A stretch of 10,409 bases of DNA from Verrucomicrobiota bacterium (GTDB lineage: Bacteria; Verrucomicrobiota; Verrucomicrobiia; Limisphaerales; UBA11320), in NCBI GenBank assembly GCA_016871475.1, contig VHDG01000073.1:1-10409 (forward strand). Reading direction: 5' to 3'. Numbering within the stretch: position 1 is the first letter of the stretch; the number at the start of each line of letters is the position of its first letter. This document shows, one piece after another, positions 7,701 through 10,409 of the stretch. The notes under the pieces are model-generated. The model saw only the letters and a list, made by a program, of their open reading frames with translations. It ran no database searches and was not told where the DNA came from. Position numbers and translations under genes: made by a program.

Positions 7701-10409
7701 GCAACCTCAAGAAAATCGACCTGCGCGACTGGAGGTTGGGCGCCTGGATTGACGGCCAGAATTCCCGGAATCGTTTTGCTGATCAGATAACTGCCCCGTC
7801 CCTGGAGGTATTCTTTCTCGATGCGATCCAGCGCCTGTTTGAGCGTGTAGGTAGCCCCGCTAAAGAAGGCGTCTCCTGCCCACTTCGCTTTGTCCAGGAC
7901 CACGGTTGAGGCGATGAGTGTTTCCAGTTCCCTCATGCGATTCTGGAAGTAAGGCTTCATCAAGGATTCGTCCACGAGAGTCCTCATGCGACGCAGGACC
8001 ATTTCGCGTCCTCTCGGGCTGGCAACCATCGCCTCCAGGATCCTGTTGTATTTGTTGTCGTGGAGCATGTAGGGCCTGGCTCCGATGTACGGGTGGCTGG
8101 TGAAGTTCTCGTTGAAGACAATGTTGTCGGTGTTCAACGCGTTTGGTCCGAAGGACAAATCCATATCCCAGGGCAGCATGCGCCACTCGCCGTTTCCATT
8201 GGTGTCACGATAGATGAAGTAATTCTTGTCACTCGCATCAATGTTCTGCGTCGTTGCGGTGGTGGCTATGTAGTTGGCCATGGCCGGGAGGTCCAGGGAG
8301 TCGAAGACGTATTGCTCCAGCGATGCGCCGGTTCGAGCCACTCCCTGCAGCAGCGCCTGCAAGTCAGCGATTCCCGGCTCCTCCTTTCGTGTCTTCTTCT
8401 CGAATCCGCTGACGCTGTCCGCATTCGCTCCAGGACCACCCTTGTAGAGCGCACCTTCGTCATCCAGCCCGTGGCGTCTGAGGAATGCCTTGTCAGGTTG
8501 TTCCGTAAACAGCGTGAGGCTGTAAAACCGCGCATTTTGCTCGAGTCGTACATGAAAGATCTCCGGGGACGGCATGCCGGCATCCAGTTGATGTTCCGAT
8601 ACCAGGAGCGCCCGGACGTAGGACTTGTCCGTATAGGTTGTGTTCCAGTCAAACTCCGTCACCCGGCCCACGCCTGGATGAATTAGAAACCTGTGGTCCT
8701 CCGGCAACTCCACCTTGTAGCTCTTCTTGGGCCAGTTGATTGAGGTCCCGCCGCGGATGCGAACGTACGCGTTGTCGTAGAACTCGCCCGCATAATAGAT
8801 GGAACACTGCGTGCCGGGATTGTTCTCTGCCGATGCCGGGGTTCGAACAAACCAGTGCATCACCGGTATCGAACTCGTCATGGCTGGCGTGAACGCGACG
8901 GTGCCGAAGTATTCCTCCGTATTGAGACGGTCTGTGAACAAAGGCAGGCGCTGGGTGGACCCCGCGGTGTCGGCTGCCGTGATTCGATACCGAATCATCT
9001 GGCCGGGACCCGCAATCCCCTTTGGAATAACCCCCGTGAACTCCCCGTCGTTCGCACTCAGGTCGCCCGCGGTACCATCATCCTTCATGACCAGGCTGAG
9101 TTCGTTGGAATACATCGTGCGATACCAGAGCCGCACCTCGGCCACCGGCCGAAACGTGGGCTGGATCCGGGTCCTGACGGTGAGGTCCTGCGAGATCAAC
9201 GGCCGGTCAGGCTCGTGTTGTGTTTCGCTGATGATCGGCCCCAGCGAGGTGGAGCCATACCGGTTCTCCATCCCGGGCGTGGGTTGAAGGAAATAGGCGG
9301 GCTGATTGGTCGTGTCGATGGAGGAGGCGACTTCCAGTTCCGCCTCCAGCAGAAGGTCAGGGTCATTGCTGGATGAGTTCAGAAGCTGTGCGGCCAGGAG
9401 GTTGGAACCTTCGCGGAAGAGTCCCGCGAACTCATTCAACCGAAACATCTCGGCCTCGCGCAAATCCTCGGGGCCTTGAATCTCCGAAGCCACTGAGAGC
9501 CAAACGGGCGTCTCAGGGGCATTGCGCGTCAGGATCTTTTCGCCGTTTAGCCAGAGCACCACCCCGTCGTCAGCCCGCAAACGAAGCCGCCAGTCAATGA
9601 GCGACGAAGCCTGTGACAGCTCAAACGGGAACCTGAGGAACACCGACGAAGCTTTGCGGTGGACCAGCTGGCGAATCGAGGTGTTGAGCACGCTGGGCAA
9701 TCCCGCCCCCGCCCCATGAATGGCGGTGATCTCATCGGCGGACAGAGCCCGATTCCACACAGCTACCTCGTCGATTCGGCCGCCCCAAACGCCGGGGCTT
9801 ACGGTTTCGATGCCATTCCCGGCGTCGGTCAGTCTGGCCCCGATGCCCAGGGCCTCGGGGACGCCTTCTTTGAGGTTGCCGGTATAGTTTGTCTCGGCGA
9901 TGAGCCTGCCATTCCGAAAGAGCTTGAGGGAGCTTCCATCCGCCGTGAAAGCCACGTGTTGCCAGCTGTTGGTCGGGAAGATTTCCGGATCGCGTGCGAA
10001 GAATGAAGCGGTGGCGGTGTTGATGGAGATGTCGAGCCGGCCTGAACCGTCCTTGAGTCCCCATTGGAACTGCCCGGATGTGGGGCTGCCGTTCCTGAGC
10101 ACTGTGGCTGAGGATGGGCGGGATTCCGCGAACACCCAGGCGGAGGCCGACAGGTTGGACTTGGCTTTGGGGTAGTTGAGGGCCCGGGCTGCCGCACGGG
10201 CGAACGAGCCTCGGAAGCGGGCTCCTCCATCCGCAAAACCATTGGTCCAGGGCAAATTCGATCCGGAGAAACCGAGTAGGGTTCCGTTTCCTCCTTGTCC
10301 TGAGGAGTCGGTGATGTTCGTGCCCGAGGTCTCGTTCAGTTTCCAGTACCCGGCCCAGTTCTGGGTGAGCCCCGGCGAGATGATTGTGTCCAGATCGGGA
10401 ATGGAGAAA
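4736..10409 (-). CDS. Giant secreted CotH-kinase / lamin-tail / Ig-domain protein, N-terminus outside window
   Basis: At least 1,890 residues, open to the window edge. A TTG at 10255 is not the start, because in-frame coding upstream (GYWKLNETSG) is already domain sequence. In order: a LamG/concanavalin-like domain (10409 to about 9690; GRIDEVAVWNRALSADEI); a beta-sandwich (about 9670-9310; WRLRLRADDGVVLWLNGEKI); a linker and beta domain (to about 8890). Next is a CotH kinase domain (about 8890-7760) with WPKKSYKVEL near 8705-8734, SDKNYFIYRD around 8215-8233 and LPWDMDLSFG around 8150-8176. Four lamin-tail (LTD) domains follow (about 7735-7355, 7350-6880, 6870-6455, 6450-5910), three of them with the recurring G-x-L-x-N-x-G-x-x-L-x-L motif. 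Then three Cys-free Ig domains (5890-5640, 5640-5390, 5385-5140; YQW/YRW cores), a calcium-type segment (DKDGMADDWE, DKDGDGVTNRQEYEAGTDP; 5135-4970) and a C-terminal beta domain ending RIQTPRAQ. CotH proteins are atypical extracellular kinases in spore coats. Here phosphorylation of surface or matrix proteins is inferred. The signal peptide is out of view. Confidence 0.9.
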   Translation of the reverse strand, partial: FSIPDLDTIISPGLTQNWAGYWKLNETSGTNITDSSGQGGNGTLLGFSGSNLPWTNGFADGGARFRGSFARAAARALNYPKAKSNLSASAWVFAESRPSSATVLRNGSPTSGQFQWGLKDGSGRLDISINTATASFFARDPEIFPTNSWQHVAFTADGSSLKLFRNGRLIAETNYTGNLKEGVPEALGIGARLTDAGNGIETVSPGVWGGRIDEVAVWNRALSADEITAIHGAGAGLPSVLNTSIRQLVHRKASSVFLRFPFELSQASSLIDWRLRLRADDGVVLWLNGEKILTRNAPETPVWLSVASEIQGPEDLREAEMFRLNEFAGLFREGSNLLAAQLLNSSSNDPDLLLEAELEVASSIDTTNQPAYFLQPTPGMENRYGSTSLGPIISETQHEPDRPLISQDLTVRTRIQPTFRPVAEVRLWYRTMYSNELSLVMKDDGTAGDLSANDGEFTGVIPKGIAGPGQMIRYRITAADTAGSTQRLPLFTDRLNTEEYFGTVAFTPAMTSSIPVMHWFVRTPASAENNPGTQCSIYYAGEFYDNAYVRIRGGTSINWPKKSYKVELPEDHRFLIHPGVGRVTEFDWNTTYTDKSYVRALLVSEHQLDAGMPSPEIFHVRLEQNARFYSLTLFTEQPDKAFLRRHGLDDEGALYKGGPGANADSVSGFEKKTRKEEPGIADLQALLQGVARTGASLEQYVFDSLDLPAMANYIATTATTQNIDASDKNYFIYRDTNGNGEWRMLPWDMDLSFGPNALNTDNIVFNENFTSHPYIGARPYMLHDNKYNRILEAMVASPRGREMVLRRMRTLVDESLMKPYFQNRMRELETLIASTVVLDKAKWAGDAFFSGATYTLKQALDRIEKEYLQGRGSYLISKTIPGILAVNPGAQPPVAQVDFLEVAAVSGTSDREQEYLVLTNSNSFPIDLTGWTMEGDIQFRFKPGTVFPSKSTLYLSPKVSKFRARASGPRGGQGLFVQGDYKGELNGRGGSLSLRNDFGWLVSQINYTGQPTDNQAHLQVSEIMFAPPGPDGGLLGGDIFEFIELHNTSDVVTLNLNDVRFTEGIQFTFSNTPPLLPGARIVLARDAASFTSRYGVLQSPAGQYQGALENDGERLRLEDSNGEAIQDFSFKGGLHPMTDRLGFSLVRSQVPSSALSPNDDAWWKQGTHLLGSPGAPDTATRPGGVVINEILAASSGQTQDAIELRNLSGQEVSVGGWFLTDDFNTPRKYRIPAGTLIAPNGYLVIQESAFNAGPSGFSLSSEGDEVWLFSAEQAGLTGYHHGYTFDGTAPGITLGRHVTDAGEDLFFPQAQPTLGGPNSGPRLGPIIFSEIGAAPGTNIDDRKNLEFLELFNVSSNPIALRPPEGYSHAWSIEGGVRFGLPTNLVIAPLQRLVITGFDPQSNPMQLALFRQRFEVPAETMILGPWAGALDNRGEKLELRQPVSGSRRDAFVSVDRVDYENSSAWTAVRESGASLHRVTGAASSLERVSWVAAAPNPGTDWNGTGNSPEITREPTPIRILAGSSVEFRIDAIGKAPLNYQWFWNDTPLHEQTGPVLLIPSVQLRQQGVYRAVVYNSAGSARSQDAVLDLFPPPFITDPPLSRAVRTGTNFSLTVGAAGTGALRYQWRKSGVPIEGAVSNSYPFTGIQLDQAGVYDVVVTDDLASTISPAALITVFRLPVFVEHPDSTHILVGETLRLNISVDGTTPITYRWRRGTSSIAGQTNAQLTLTNIQLINLGSYSVIASNPAGNATSQVAVVTILLDADKDGMADDWESRWGLDLGSATDGLLDKDGDGVTNRQEYEAGTDPTNSSQNLRILDPALVLLNDTPALTFSFLAASNRSYSVQRSVSGGGAWSNIATVRFATTNRFPIITNPIVPTSQSWFRIQTPRAQ

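Overview
The window looks like chromosomal DNA from a member of the Planctomycetota-Verrucomicrobiota-Chlamydiota superphylum, most likely Verrucomicrobiota (Pedosphaera/Limisphaerales-like). This rests on gene families, not on a search. The families are a DUF1501 protein with a Tat signal, and a giant secreted protein that combines a LamG-like domain, a CotH kinase domain, lamin-tail domains and Cys-free Ig domains. That protein also has a DxDxDG calcium-binding segment and a C-terminal beta domain of a kind common in verrucomicrobial exported proteins. The DNA is moderately GC-rich. I see no tRNA, rRNA, transposase, CRISPR array or phage gene.

All four protein genes are on the minus strand, so they are read from high to low coordinates. 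(1) 10409-4736 is a very large exported protein, at least 1,890 residues, cut at its N-terminus by the window edge. (2) 4642-2024 is a full-length ClpB disaggregase. (3) 1984-1241 is a small membrane-anchored AsmA-like protein, starting 39 bp after clpB and probably co-transcribed with it. (4) 772-1 is the N-terminal 257 codons of a DUF1501 protein, cut by the other window edge.

The only long gene-free stretch is 773-1240. It holds a plausible promoter for the DUF1501 gene and a composite palindromic element. The core of that element is an almost perfect inverted repeat with 25-26 bp arms, whose only single-base mismatch becomes a G-U wobble in minus-strand RNA. It looks like a dispersed intergenic repeat or a 3'-end RNA structure rather than a gene.

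Functionally, clpB and the AsmA-like gene form a probable two-gene stress/envelope unit. The CotH protein is probably an independent surface or secreted protein whose kinase-like domain keeps the family's key motifs. The DUF1501 gene is also separate. The most interesting items are the palindromic element, the CotH/LTD/Ig architecture, and the LEA-like amphipathic tail on the protein encoded next to clpB. I did not find convincing evidence of a wholly new system.
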